In this document: positions 1-7,978 of the stretch, piece by piece
Layout of the letters: the number at the start of each line of letters is the position of its first letter
Position numbering within the stretch: position 1 is the stretch's first letter
Assembly (NCBI GenBank): GCA_002435785.1
Contig: DIUC01000008.1
Span: 28,188-48,801 of the forward strand
Direction: 5' to 3'
Source of the DNA: Saprospiraceae bacterium UBA6168
Lineage (GTDB): Bacteria; Bacteroidota; Bacteroidia; Chitinophagales; Saprospiraceae
Length of the DNA: 20,614 bases
Translations under genes and position numbers: made by a program
Notes under the pieces: generated by a model
Database searches by the model: none
What the model was told of the DNA's origin: nothing
What the model saw: the letters and a program-made list of their open reading frames with translations, nothing else

Positions 1-105
1 TCACCACCCGGGCAACGCATTAAGCATGCAAGTATAGCCGAGCTTTTAAATTTCTGCCTGTGATGGCGAGCCCAGGTCGTCACGGGCTGCCAAGACTCTG
101 TCCCG

Positions 106-687
106 CTATTTAAACGTCCACTTGCCCCACATGAACAATACATTGCCATAGCCTTGGCCACCTGGAATGTAGGCCGCTTGGGCAGAGAGGTTTTTATAAC
201 CGATCGAGGCGATTGGTAAAACGCCTGGGAACGGGATGCCGCCAAAATAATCCTTGCGGGACATCAAAAATCCCGTCAAGCCAATCCCGGCCTTCACTTC
301 GCTTTTGCCGATGTTCCAGGTGGGGATCCAGCCATAGCCCAGCATGTAGGAAGGATCGCCGTGCGAGTCACGAAAACCCATTGCATAGATGCCCTCCCAG
401 TTACCACTATTGTTGTAGCGACCTTTGCCCAGACCAAAACCGGCCGGGTATTCGACGTATTGAGATCTTTGTTCAGCAGTGTAGGCAAATGGGAGGTGGT
501 AACTCCAAAAGGGCACATAGGCCTCGATATCTCCTTCGCGCCAAGTGTCTTTCGCGTGCTGCCAGACGGTTGAGTACCAAAGGGTTGAAGAGCTGCTTGC
601 GTCGGGTGCGCTTGTGGCTTGCGCAGTTGATACGCTGATAGTGCATGCACAGAGAATGGCTATACGCGCAGTGATCGTGTTCAGCAT
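106..687 (-). CDS. pagP: Lipid A palmitoyltransferase PagP
   Basis: Outer-membrane beta-barrel enzyme that moves a palmitate chain from a phospholipid to lipid A. The 193-residue product starts with a signal peptide, probable cleavage after AQA near residue 24. Family hallmarks are visible: an aromatic-rich amphipathic start (VPFWSYHLPF), GFGLGKGRY, MGFRDSH, LGYGWIPTW, the very conserved block SRKDYFGGIPFPGVLPIASI, and the C-terminal strand NVLFMWGKWTFK ending in an aromatic residue as barrel proteins do. His64, Asp107 and Ser108 match the catalytic His33, Asp76 and Ser77 of the mature E. coli enzyme. An upstream in-frame start at 807 would add 40 cysteine-rich residues in front of the signal peptide, so the ATG at 685-687 is chosen. 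It is divergent from the first Bug gene with a 132-base shared spacer. No convincing PhoP-type or other operator was seen there. The gene looks intact. Confidence 0.93.
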   Translation of the reverse strand: MLNTITARIAILCACTISVSTAQATSAPDASSSSTLWYSTVWQHAKDTWREGDIEAYVPFWSYHLPFAYTAEQRSQYVEYPAGFGLGKGRYNNSGNWEGIYAMGFRDSHGDPSYMLGYGWIPTWNIGKSEVKAGIGLTGFLMSRKDYFGGIPFPGVLPIASIGYKNLSAQAAYIPGGQGYGNVLFMWGKWTFK

Positions 688-819
688 GAGGACTTCGGGT
701 AATTGTGTAGTGGAAATGATCCGTGCATATCGGGCAAACCATGTGGTGCCCATGCACGACCTGCAGTAGCATCGGACCCTACAACAAAAAACTATCAACT
801 GAGTCATAGGAGATAACAG

Positions 820-1812
820 ATGAGAAATTATATCTTGCGCAACATTCGCCGCAGCCTAAGCCTTTCCGCTCTGTGTGTATTTGCGCTAGTGATGGGGCCC
901 GCCGCGGCGCAAAATGCGGCGGACAAATACCCCGACAAACCCATCAAAATTATTGTGCCTTTCCCCCCGGGTGGATCCACCGATACGCTTGGACGCGCGA
1001 TCGCTCAGAAATTACAGGAAAAATGGGGTCAACCCGTTTTGGTCGAAAATCGCCCAGGTGCCAGTACCTTGATTGGTTCGACCGCTGTCGCCAAGTCGCC
1101 GCCAGATGGTTATACGTTGATCGTTTCAGTGAGTAGCCATACGACCAATCCCGCGATGCAGGCTTCGATGCCTTTTGACACGCTCAAGGACTTTACTGCG
1201 GTCAGTCTGTTGGCGCGCGCACCCGTGTTGGCTGTCGCTAACCCTAATTATCCCGCCAGCAACATCAAGGAGCTGCTGTCACTAGGCAAAGCAGGCAAGA
1301 TCAAGCTTGACTATGGCTCGGCAGGCGCGGGCACAATGACGCACTTGACGGCCGAGCTGATAAAAAAACAAACAGGTCTGGATATGACACATATCCTTTA
1401 CAAAGGCGGGACGCCTGCAATGCTCGATGTGATGTCTGGCCATCTCGCCATGACGTTTGCCACACTTGGCCAGGTTCAGCCACAACTGAAGGCGGGCAAA
1501 CTGAAAGCTCTCGGCATATCCTCTGATCAGCGTTATGCCTCCATGCCTGACATCCCCACTTTTAAAGAGCAAGGGCTCGATGTTGTCACAACAGAGTGGT
1601 TTGGTTTGTTGGCACCGGCTGGTACGCCCCCTGCGATCATTGCCAAACTAAATGCTGAAGTTAAGCAAATCATGGCGAATCCCGAGTTAGGTGATCGATT
1701 GGCTTCGATTGAGTTAGCGAGCTCGTCTGCGGAGTTTTTGAATGACTTTATCAAGACGGAAATCACCCGTTGGGATCCCGTTATCAGAGAACTCAAAATT
1801 AAAATGAATTGA
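820..1812 (+). CDS. Bug-family tripartite tricarboxylate receptor (TctC-like), periplasmic
   Basis: Periplasmic solute-binding protein of the Bug/TctC family, 330 residues, the usual length. These proteins capture carboxylates or related small organics for a TctAB membrane pair or act as sensors. A signal peptide covers residues 1-30 (AAA before QN). Family marks are IIVPFPPGGSTDTLGR (about 44-59), VENRPGAS, the SPPDGYTL segment and LYKGGTPAMLDVMSGH in the second lobe. The start is supported by TAGGAGA at 807-813, seven bases before the ATG. No tctA or tctB lies nearby, so it is an orphan receptor, which is common in Burkholderiales genomes where Bug genes are greatly expanded. The ligand cannot be read from sequence. 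Transcription ends at the hairpin at 1839-1870. Confidence 0.93.
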   Translation: MRNYILRNIRRSLSLSALCVFALVMGPAAAQNAADKYPDKPIKIIVPFPPGGSTDTLGRAIAQKLQEKWGQPVLVENRPGASTLIGSTAVAKSPPDGYTLIVSVSSHTTNPAMQASMPFDTLKDFTAVSLLARAPVLAVANPNYPASNIKELLSLGKAGKIKLDYGSAGAGTMTHLTAELIKKQTGLDMTHILYKGGTPAMLDVMSGHLAMTFATLGQVQPQLKAGKLKALGISSDQRYASMPDIPTFKEQGLDVVTTEWFGLLAPAGTPPAIIAKLNAEVKQIMANPELGDRLASIELASSSAEFLNDFIKTEITRWDPVIRELKIKMN

Positions 1813-1838
1813 TCTGATCAGTAAAAAAGAGGTTCAAA

Positions 1839-1870
1839 AAAAGGCGCTACCATCATTCGGAGCGCCTTTT
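1839..1870. terminator. Bidirectional intrinsic terminator between convergent Bug genes
   Basis: A perfect 10-bp stem, AAAAGGCGCT with AGCGCCTTTT, closes a 12-base loop. It has A-runs on the left and T-runs on the right, so it reads as a terminator from either side. It lies 27 bases after the plus-strand Bug stop and 35 bases past the minus-strand Bug stop. Confidence 0.85.
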
Positions 1871-1904
1871 AACCTTAGTCGGTCTGCCCAACATCTATGT
1901 AAGA

Positions 1905-2903
1905 TTAGTCGACTTTAGCGCCAGATGCTTTGACAATTTCACTCCACTGAGCGATATCCTTGGCGAGTCTTTCTTTGAACTGTGCGGGCGTATCAAAGTA
2001 AAGTTCGACACCCAGATCAGACAGTCGCTTTTGCACGGCAGGTTTTTGCATGATGCGTGCAACAGTCGTGTAGAGTTTCTCGTTGATGTCCGGTGGTGTG
2101 CCTGCGACCGAGAATAGACCGATCCAGAGGTCGCCTGAGAAGCCCGGAATTTTTTCGTTGATGGCAGGCACGTCAGGCAATGTGGGGGAACGCTTGTCGG
2201 TACTAACGCCGATCGCGCGCAGCTTGCCCTGACGGATGTTGTTCAAAGCCGAAGGCAGGCTGGCAAAAGCGATAGGCACTTGGCCGCCAAGAACGTCGAT
2301 CATGGCGGGGGCGACGCCTTTGTAGGGGATGTGCTCCATTTTCAAGCCTGCTTTCTGATCGAGCATGGCACCCAGCAGGTGATTCAGTGTGCCATTACCC
2401 GCGGAGGCGTATTGATACTTGCCGGGATTGGCTTTGATGAGTGCGATGAACTCATCGAGGGTCTTGGCAGGAAAGCTTGGGTGAACAACTAGCACGTTGG
2501 GTACGGCACCGACGACAGTAATCGGGCTGAAATCCTTGATTGGATCAAAGCCAACGTTTTTATAGAGCGATGGATTGATAGCCTGGGCGCTGTTAACAGT
2601 CATCAACAAGGTATAGCCATCGGCAGGTGCGGATTTTGTCTGAGCTGTTCCAATATTGCCACCCGCACCAGGCCGGTTGGCGACCACTACAGACTGCTTG
2701 AACTCTTCAGCTAATTCATTGGCGATCAGGCGACCAACGATGTCATTCGTGCCGCCGGGCGCTTGCGGGACCACCATCGTGATGGGCTGCGAGGGATATT
2801 TGGCAGCGTTTTGCGCCTGTGCGGGGATGGCTGCCACGCCCAGAAGCGTGGCACTCAAGAGGCTCAACAAGCCAGAGCGGCGAAGACGGGATTGCACAGT
2901 CAT
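1905..2903 (-). CDS. Second Bug-family tripartite tricarboxylate receptor, periplasmic
   Basis: A 332-residue periplasmic receptor of the same family as its convergent neighbour but clearly a different paralogue. Signal peptide residues 1-30 end in AQA before QN. Motifs seen are VVPQAPGGTNDIVGRLIA (about 44-61), VVANRPGAGGNIGT, APADGYTLL, YASAGNGTLNHL and IPYKGVAPAMIDVLGGQ. The first-lobe PQAPGG replaces the PFPPGG of the other copy, which suggests a different ligand. GGAG lies about eight bases before the ATG in the minus-strand reading, supporting the start. No membrane permease genes are adjacent. It is divergent from the mscS-like gene with a spacer of about 140 bases that should hold both promoters, although no clear -35/-10 pair was picked out. 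Confidence 0.93.
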   Translation of the reverse strand: MTVQSRLRRSGLLSLLSATLLGVAAIPAQAQNAAKYPSQPITMVVPQAPGGTNDIVGRLIANELAEEFKQSVVVANRPGAGGNIGTAQTKSAPADGYTLLMTVNSAQAINPSLYKNVGFDPIKDFSPITVVGAVPNVLVVHPSFPAKTLDEFIALIKANPGKYQYASAGNGTLNHLLGAMLDQKAGLKMEHIPYKGVAPAMIDVLGGQVPIAFASLPSALNNIRQGKLRAIGVSTDKRSPTLPDVPAINEKIPGFSGDLWIGLFSVAGTPPDINEKLYTTVARIMQKPAVQKRLSDLGVELYFDTPAQFKERLAKDIAQWSEIVKASGAKVD

Positions 2904-3043
2904 ACAAAATCTCCGAAAGAATTTTTATAGTGAATCAGGATTCAATGAGATACGAATTCTAGACGAAGTCTGTGCTTTATACTGAATTGCCCCAGACGGT
3001 TGACGTTTTGGAAGCGTCTTTGTTTACTGACGGAAATAACAGC

Positions 3044-3946
3044 ATGTTTCAAGACACACTGAACGAAATACTCAAGGCCTCTTTCGGTCATACTGTTCCG
3101 GTGTGGGCGACTGCGCTGCTGTCTATGATCAATGTTTTGATCATCCTCGGGCTGGCATGGTTGGTGCGCGGTCTGGTGATGCGCTCGATTCGTATGCTGC
3201 AGGGACGACTGACGAACTCAAGCCACGATGACGAAGAAAAAAAACGAGTCGAGACACTCGGCAGAGTGTTCAGATATGTCACCTCTGTCACGATTGTCGT
3301 GGTGGCGATCATGTTGGCGCTCTCCGAGATGGGCGTCTCAATCGCGCCGCTGCTTGCGACCGCCGGTGTGGCGGGTATCGCAATTGGTTTCGGTGCGCAG
3401 AGCGTCGTCAAGGACTACTTTACGGGCATCGTGATGTTGCTTGAAAACCAAATCCGCCAAGGCGATATCGTTGAGGTGGCTGGCAAGGCGGGTTTCGTCG
3501 AAGAGGTCACGCTTCGTTATGTGCGCTTACGGGACTATCAGGGGTCAGTCCATTTTGTTCCCAATGGCGTGATTACAACTGTCACTAACTTGAGCCGCAA
3601 TTTTGCGTTTTCCGTGATTGATATTGGTGTTTCGTATCGCGCTGATCTAGACCAGGTTTTTGAAATTATGCGTGATGTTTGCGGTGCCCTGCGCCATGAT
3701 CCGGTTTTTGGTGAAAGGATTCTCGACGATATTGATATTGCCGGCGTGGAGCAATGGGCGGAGTCCGCGGTCATGATTAAAGCGCGTATCAAGGTGGTCG
3801 CATTATGGCACGGTCCGGTGCGCCGGGAATTTTTGCGGCAACTCAAAATTGCCTTTGATAACAACAAGATTGAGATCCCTTTTCCGCAGCGTGTGGTGCA
3901 CACTACCTTAAAGAAACAAGAGGCATCCAGTAATGACAAGCCTTGA
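3044..3946 (+). CDS. MscS-family small-conductance mechanosensitive channel
   Basis: Inner-membrane tension-gated channel, about 300 residues with this start. Two hydrophobic helices lie near residues 15-45 and 80-105. They are followed by the glycine/alanine-rich pore helix (LLATAGVAGIAIGFGAQSVV), the hinge region KDYFTGIVMLLENQIRQGD and the beta domain that begins with IVEVAGKAGFVEEV and contains VHFVPNGVI. The alpha-beta C-terminal domain follows. The length matches short MscS proteins (E. coli MscS has 286 residues). A GTG at 2972 in the same frame would add 24 polar residues; the ATG at 3044 puts the first helix near the N terminus as in the family, but it has only a weak ribosome site. 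The stop overlaps the next gene by 14 bases, so the two are probably translationally coupled. Confidence 0.9.
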   Translation: MFQDTLNEILKASFGHTVPVWATALLSMINVLIILGLAWLVRGLVMRSIRMLQGRLTNSSHDDEEKKRVETLGRVFRYVTSVTIVVVAIMLALSEMGVSIAPLLATAGVAGIAIGFGAQSVVKDYFTGIVMLLENQIRQGDIVEVAGKAGFVEEVTLRYVRLRDYQGSVHFVPNGVITTVTNLSRNFAFSVIDIGVSYRADLDQVFEIMRDVCGALRHDPVFGERILDDIDIAGVEQWAESAVMIKARIKVVALWHGPVRREFLRQLKIAFDNNKIEIPFPQRVVHTTLKKQEASSNDKP

Positions 3947-5294
3947 TGCAAAACTGGCGCAACATGTTGCGAGTGTGCGTTTCGATCAGCTTTCACCCCA
4001 GGTAATCGAGGCTGCCAAAATTTTCCTGCTCGACTCCATCGGGGTTGGTGTGGCAGGCGGCAGCACTCCGGAAATAAAACCCTTGCTTGCCGCGGTCAGT
4101 CAGTGGGGGCAGGGTGCCAATGTCGCACTCTGGGGGCGCAAAAATCGACTGACTGCTTCACAGGCCGTGCTGGTCAACGCCTACCAAGTGCATTGTCAGG
4201 AATTCGATTGTTTGCATGAGGGGGCTGTGTTACATGCCATGGCGACCTTATTGCCTGTATTACTCGCGGAGGCTGAGGTACGCGGTAACGTCTCAGGGCG
4301 TGACTTGCTGACTGCGCTTGCAGCGGGGGTTGATGCGGCGTGTACGATTGGCATGGCCTCCAAACTGGGCTTACGCTTTTTCCGTCCGGCCGCTTCGGGT
4401 GGCTTTGGCGCAGCGGCAGGTTTGGCCAATCTGCGCGGTTTTGATGCTGACATGACTTTGGCGGCCTTTGGTCATCAGCTCGCTCAGGTGAGCGGCACGA
4501 TGCAGGCCCATACGGAGGGCAGTGTGGTGTTACCCCTGCAAATTGGCGTCAATGCCCGGGCAGCGCTCCAGTCTTGCGATCTGGCGCAAGCGGGTTTTCC
4601 CAGTTTGCAGATGCCACTAACGGGTCGTTTTGGTTATTTGCCGATGTTCGAGTCTGAATGGGATCTCGAGTCCGCGATGCAGGGGCTGGGTGAACGTTGG
4701 CGTCTGACTGAACTGAGTCACAAACCCTATCCCAGTGGCCGGGCGACACATGGCGGGATTGAGGGTTTGACAAGTTTGCGCCAGCAGGCAGGATTTGCCG
4801 TTTCCGATGTCGCTGAAATAGTGGTGCGCGGACCCTCTTTGCTCAACCACCTGGTCAATCGCCCCGGCCTTGAAAAGCCCACTCCCAACTACGCGCGCTT
4901 GTGCATGCCTTTTGTGTTGGCCAAGGTTTTGCAGCATGGTGCCTTGGATCCGATGCATTTCCGTGGGGAGTTGTTGACCGATCCTGAAACGTATGCGCTT
5001 TCTCTCAAGGTGCGTATGGAAAAGGACGACAACCCCAATCCAAATGCCCTCGTTCCTCAGCAGGTGAGCGTCCGGCTAAACGACGGCACGCAGATGCAAT
5101 ACTCCATTGACGCCATGCTTGCGAGTCCACATCGGCCTTTGAGTCGCGAGGCGCAATTGAGTAAGTTTTTCCGTTGCTGGGCCTTATCAGCCGAGCCGAT
5201 GGGATCGCCGGAAGTGTTGATTGCGTTGATAGACAATCTCGAAAGCTGTCCGGATGTCAGGCAGCTGGTTGCTCACTTAGCGCCAGTGGCTTAA
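3933..5294 (+). CDS. MmgE/PrpD-family protein (2-methylcitrate dehydratase-like)
   Basis: Cytosolic protein of the MmgE/PrpD superfamily, 453 residues, the expected length. The family includes 2-methylcitrate dehydratase, aconitate decarboxylase and epimerases. It shows the usual N-terminal all-helical part with AAKIFLLDSIGVGVAG and a conserved segment VNAYQVHCQEFDCLHEGAVLH, where members typically have Asp-His near the active site. The glycine-rich FRPAASGGFGAAAGLANL and the lysine-containing SHKPYPSGRATHG are also seen. No prpB, prpC or acnD gene is nearby, so propionate degradation should not be assumed. A substrate related to the dicarboxylates taken up by Bug systems is possible but is inference. 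The start overlaps the mscS-like gene by 14 bases, and AAGAGG lies about nine bases upstream. Confidence 0.85.
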   Translation: MTSLDAKLAQHVASVRFDQLSPQVIEAAKIFLLDSIGVGVAGGSTPEIKPLLAAVSQWGQGANVALWGRKNRLTASQAVLVNAYQVHCQEFDCLHEGAVLHAMATLLPVLLAEAEVRGNVSGRDLLTALAAGVDAACTIGMASKLGLRFFRPAASGGFGAAAGLANLRGFDADMTLAAFGHQLAQVSGTMQAHTEGSVVLPLQIGVNARAALQSCDLAQAGFPSLQMPLTGRFGYLPMFESEWDLESAMQGLGERWRLTELSHKPYPSGRATHGGIEGLTSLRQQAGFAVSDVAEIVVRGPSLLNHLVNRPGLEKPTPNYARLCMPFVLAKVLQHGALDPMHFRGELLTDPETYALSLKVRMEKDDNPNPNALVPQQVSVRLNDGTQMQYSIDAMLASPHRPLSREAQLSKFFRCWALSAEPMGSPEVLIALIDNLESCPDVRQLVAHLAPVA

Positions 5295-5334
5295 GTTTCC
5301 TTAAAACGGGCATAGATTTTGCGTACATGTGACT

Positions 5335-5362
5335 CTTGAAATCGGTGCTTTACCCCCCAAAT
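5335..5362 (+). promoter_or_regulatory. Sigma-32 (RpoH) heat-shock promoter of htpG
   Basis: CTTGAAA at 5335-5341, a 13-base spacer, then CCCCAAAT at 5355-5362 closely match the RpoH consensus CTTGAAA / CCCCATnT. It lies about 100 bases before htpG, a classic RpoH regulon member. Confidence 0.85.
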
Positions 5363-5376
5363 AATCTCTATCAGCC

Positions 5377-5433
5377 AGCCTGAGGCGTTTGGGCGACCGC
5401 ATCACTACTGTCGTTTTCAAGCCCTCTCAGGCT
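5377..5433 (+). other. Stem-loop in the htpG leader
   Basis: AGCCTGAG at 5377-5384 pairs perfectly with CTCAGGCT at 5426-5433. The 41-base interior contains a further short pairing, CGAC with GTCG. It lies in the leader between the sigma-32 promoter and the start of htpG. It does not cover the ribosome site, so a role in mRNA stability or folding is only a possibility. Confidence 0.45.
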
Positions 5434-5441
5434 AGCCAATC

Positions 5442-5450
5442 TGTGGATAA
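5442..5450 (-). promoter_or_regulatory. Single consensus DnaA box before htpG
   Basis: TGTGGATAA is the exact complement of the consensus DnaA box TTATCCACA. It sits 13-21 bases before the htpG start. No second box or AT-rich unwinding region is nearby, so it is not an origin. Confidence 0.4.
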
Positions 5451-5462
5451 CTTACGGTGAGC

Positions 5463-7373
5463 ATGATGAATCAAACTACAGCGTCTTCAGACGCCTCTCA
5501 GACTTTGGGTTTTCAGGCAGAAGTTAAGCAACTGCTGCATCTGATGATCCATTCGCTCTACAGCAACAAGGAAATTTTCCTGCGCGAACTGGTCTCGAAT
5601 GCTTCGGATGCCTGCGACAAACTGCGTTTTGAAGCGATTGATCACCCCGAACTGTTTGAAGGCGATGGTGATTTGCACGTACGCGTGGATTATGACAAAT
5701 CGGCGCGTACGATCACGATTTCCGACAACGGCGTGGGTCTGTCTAAAGACGAAGCGATCGCCAACCTCGGCACGATCGCGCGTTCTGGTACACGCGAGTT
5801 TTTCTCAAAACTCACCGGTGACAAGCAAAAAGACGCACAACTGATTGGTCAGTTTGGAGTGGGGTTTTACTCTTCCTTTATCGTGGCGGATAAAGTGACC
5901 GTACGTAGCCGTCGGGCGGGCTTGCCAGCCGATCAGGCGGTTGTCTGGGAGTCCGACGGGCAAGGCGAATTTTCGATTGGTTCGACCGAAAAAGCGAGCC
6001 GCGGTACGGATGTGGTGTTACACCTGCGTGCTGATGAGGACGAGTTTCTGAGTGGTTGGAAATTGCGCGAAGTTTTGCGTCGCTATTCAGACCACATTTC
6101 TCTGCCGGTTCAGATGCGGAAAGAAGAGTGGGATCAGGAAAAGTCCGAGCAAGTTAAAAAAGACGAATGGGAGTCAGTCAATCAGGCCAATGCGCTTTGG
6201 ACACGCAGTAAGTCAGACGTAACGGACGAGCAGTATCGCGAGTTTTACAAACACGTTTCGCATGACTTTGATGATCCGCTTGCCTGGACGCATAACCGCG
6301 TCGAAGGTCGCAGCGAATATACGCAACTCTTGTACATCCCCAAGCATGCGCCATTCGATATGTGGGATCGGGATGCGCGGCGCGGGGTCAAGCTCTACGT
6401 CAAGCGCGTCTTTATCATGGATGATGCGGAGCAGATGTTGCCCTCTTATTTGCGCTTTGTCCGTGGCGTGATTGATTCGGCCGACCTGCCGTTGAACGTC
6501 TCGCGCGAGTTGTTGCAGGAAAGCCGTGATGTCAAGGCCATTCGCGAGGGCTCAACCAAGCGCATCTTGAGTTTGCTAGAAGATTTGGCAGAAAACAAAA
6601 AAGAGGATTACGCGACTTTTTGGGCTGAGTTTGGTCAGGTGCTCAAAGAAGGCACAGGCGAAGATGCGGCGAATCTTGAGCGGATCGCCAAGCTGTTGCG
6701 GTTTGCCTCGACCAAAGAGGATTCCGATGCTCAGACTGTGACGCTTGAGGAATATGTTTCTCGCATGAAGGAAGGTCAGGACAAGATTTATTTTGTGACC
6801 GCTGATAGCTACACCGCAGGACGAAATAGCCCGCACTTAGAAATCTTCCGTAAAAAGGGCATCGAAGTCCTGGTGATGTGGGATCGCGTGGACGAGTGGA
6901 TGTTGTCCCATTTACGAGAGTTCGACGGCAAAAAGCTGGTTTCGGTCGCGAAAGGTGGACTCGATCTCGAGGCTCTGGCCGACGAAGAGGAAAAGAAGCA
7001 TCAGACGGAGGTGGCAGAGCAGTTCAAGCCGCTGGTCGAGCGCCTGCAAGAGTCCCTCAAAGACCGTGTCAAAGAAGTGCGAGTGACCTTGCGTCTTGTG
7101 GATTCGCCATCTTGCGTGGTGGTCGGACAAAACGACTTGAGTCCGCACCTCCAACGCATGCTTAAAGCGGCGGGTCAAGAGGCGCCTAATGTCTTGCCAG
7201 TGCTGGAAATCAATCCCGAGCATGCGCTGGTCAAGCGCGTTCAGTCCGCCTCGGATGCGTCATTCAATGATTGGGCCAGCTTGTTGTTCGAGCAGGCCTT
7301 GTTGGCGGATGGTTCGAGCTTGCCAGATCCTACCGCCTTTGTGCGAAGGGTGAACCAGTTGTTGCTTGGTTAA
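5463..7373 (+). CDS. htpG: Molecular chaperone HtpG (bacterial Hsp90)
   Basis: ATP-dependent dimeric cytosolic chaperone of the Hsp90 family, about 636 residues (E. coli HtpG has 624). The N-terminal GHKL ATPase domain is complete: FLRELVSNASDACDKLR with the catalytic Glu and the Mg-binding Asn, SDNGVGLSKDEA, NLGTIARSGT, and the lid motif GQFGVGFYSSF. The middle domain carries the conserved PLNVSRELLQ segment whose Arg reaches the ATP gamma-phosphate. The C-terminal dimerisation domain is full length. Three in-frame starts exist (GTG 5457, ATG 5463, ATG 5466). CGGTGAG at 5455-5461 is too close to the first ATG for ideal spacing, so 5466 may be the true start. A near-consensus RpoH promoter lies upstream. 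Its TAA overlaps the convergent ampD stop. Confidence 0.97.
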   Translation: MMNQTTASSDASQTLGFQAEVKQLLHLMIHSLYSNKEIFLRELVSNASDACDKLRFEAIDHPELFEGDGDLHVRVDYDKSARTITISDNGVGLSKDEAIANLGTIARSGTREFFSKLTGDKQKDAQLIGQFGVGFYSSFIVADKVTVRSRRAGLPADQAVVWESDGQGEFSIGSTEKASRGTDVVLHLRADEDEFLSGWKLREVLRRYSDHISLPVQMRKEEWDQEKSEQVKKDEWESVNQANALWTRSKSDVTDEQYREFYKHVSHDFDDPLAWTHNRVEGRSEYTQLLYIPKHAPFDMWDRDARRGVKLYVKRVFIMDDAEQMLPSYLRFVRGVIDSADLPLNVSRELLQESRDVKAIREGSTKRILSLLEDLAENKKEDYATFWAEFGQVLKEGTGEDAANLERIAKLLRFASTKEDSDAQTVTLEEYVSRMKEGQDKIYFVTADSYTAGRNSPHLEIFRKKGIEVLVMWDRVDEWMLSHLREFDGKKLVSVAKGGLDLEALADEEEKKHQTEVAEQFKPLVERLQESLKDRVKEVRVTLRLVDSPSCVVVGQNDLSPHLQRMLKAAGQEAPNVLPVLEINPEHALVKRVQSASDASFNDWASLLFEQALLADGSSLPDPTAFVRRVNQLLLG

Positions 7374-7969
7374 ATAACTGAGTGTGGGTCTTGTCGCGGT
7401 GGCGGTAGCGCCGCGACAGGCCAGTCTGCCAGCGCAGCGTATTGCGCCCAGTCAAAGGCGGGCCCTGGATCCGTTTTCCGACCCGGTGCGATATCGCAGT
7501 GACCTCTGACAGCGGTCAGTTCATAACGTATCCGTAGACACGCGGTCAGGTCTGCGAGCGCGCGGTATTGCGCCTTGGTATAGGCTAGTGTATCAGTCCC
7601 TTCGAGTTCAACACCCAGAGAAAAATCATTGCATTGTTCGCGTCCGTCGTGACGCGACACTCCCGCGTGCCATGCGCGCGCGTCACAGGATACAAACTGG
7701 GTGATGTGCCCCAGTCGGTCGATAAAAAAATGCGCGGATACTTTGAGTCCCTTCAGGTTTTCTTCAAACCAGGGGTCTGCGTGGAGGTCCAGCTCGTTGA
7801 GAAAAAGGTCGGCAACATAAGGGGTGCCAAACTGACCGGGTGGCAAGCTGATGTTGTGGATCACCAGTAAGGAAATATCGTTGCAGTCGGGCCGCACGTT
7901 AAAGTTTGGAGAAGGACGCAGTGAGACGTTAGCGGTGGGTTCAAGCCAACCTGTCGGGTCCAGCTTCAT
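7370..7969 (-). CDS. ampD: 1,6-anhydro-N-acetylmuramoyl-L-alanine amidase AmpD
   Basis: Cytosolic zinc amidase that removes the peptide from anhydro-muropeptides during cell-wall recycling; its loss often derepresses AmpC beta-lactamase. The 199-residue product is of AmpD length (E. coli 183). Zinc ligands are His38 (VIHNISLPPGQFG), His157 (GHCDIAPGRKTDPG) and Asp167. Glu121 (GVELEG) and Lys165 match the catalytic pair of the family. It has no signal peptide, as expected for AmpD rather than periplasmic AmiD. It is the last gene of a tight minus-strand group, nine bases after the PP0621-like gene. Its stop shares TTAA with that of htpG. No ampR or beta-lactamase gene is in the window. Confidence 0.95.
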   Translation of the reverse strand: MKLDPTGWLEPTANVSLRPSPNFNVRPDCNDISLLVIHNISLPPGQFGTPYVADLFLNELDLHADPWFEENLKGLKVSAHFFIDRLGHITQFVSCDARAWHAGVSRHDGREQCNDFSLGVELEGTDTLAYTKAQYRALADLTACLRIRYELTAVRGHCDIAPGRKTDPGPAFDWAQYAALADWPVAALPPPRQDPHSVI

Positions 7970-7978
7970 GATGAGCGC

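Noticed and set aside
61..100. Terminator after pagP (AGCCC with GGGCT)
   Set aside because: Only a 5-bp stem with a 10-base loop and no T-run in the pagP direction.
688..807. Forty-residue N-terminal extension of PagP
   Set aside because: It would place cysteine-rich sequence before a clear signal peptide; the internal ATG gives the normal PagP form.
3933..5294. Assignment as the prpD of the methylcitrate cycle
   Set aside because: No prpB, prpC or acnD neighbour, and the superfamily covers several different reactions.
5442..5450. Replication origin
   Set aside because: Only one DnaA box, with no AT-rich unwinding region and no dnaA or dnaN gene nearby.
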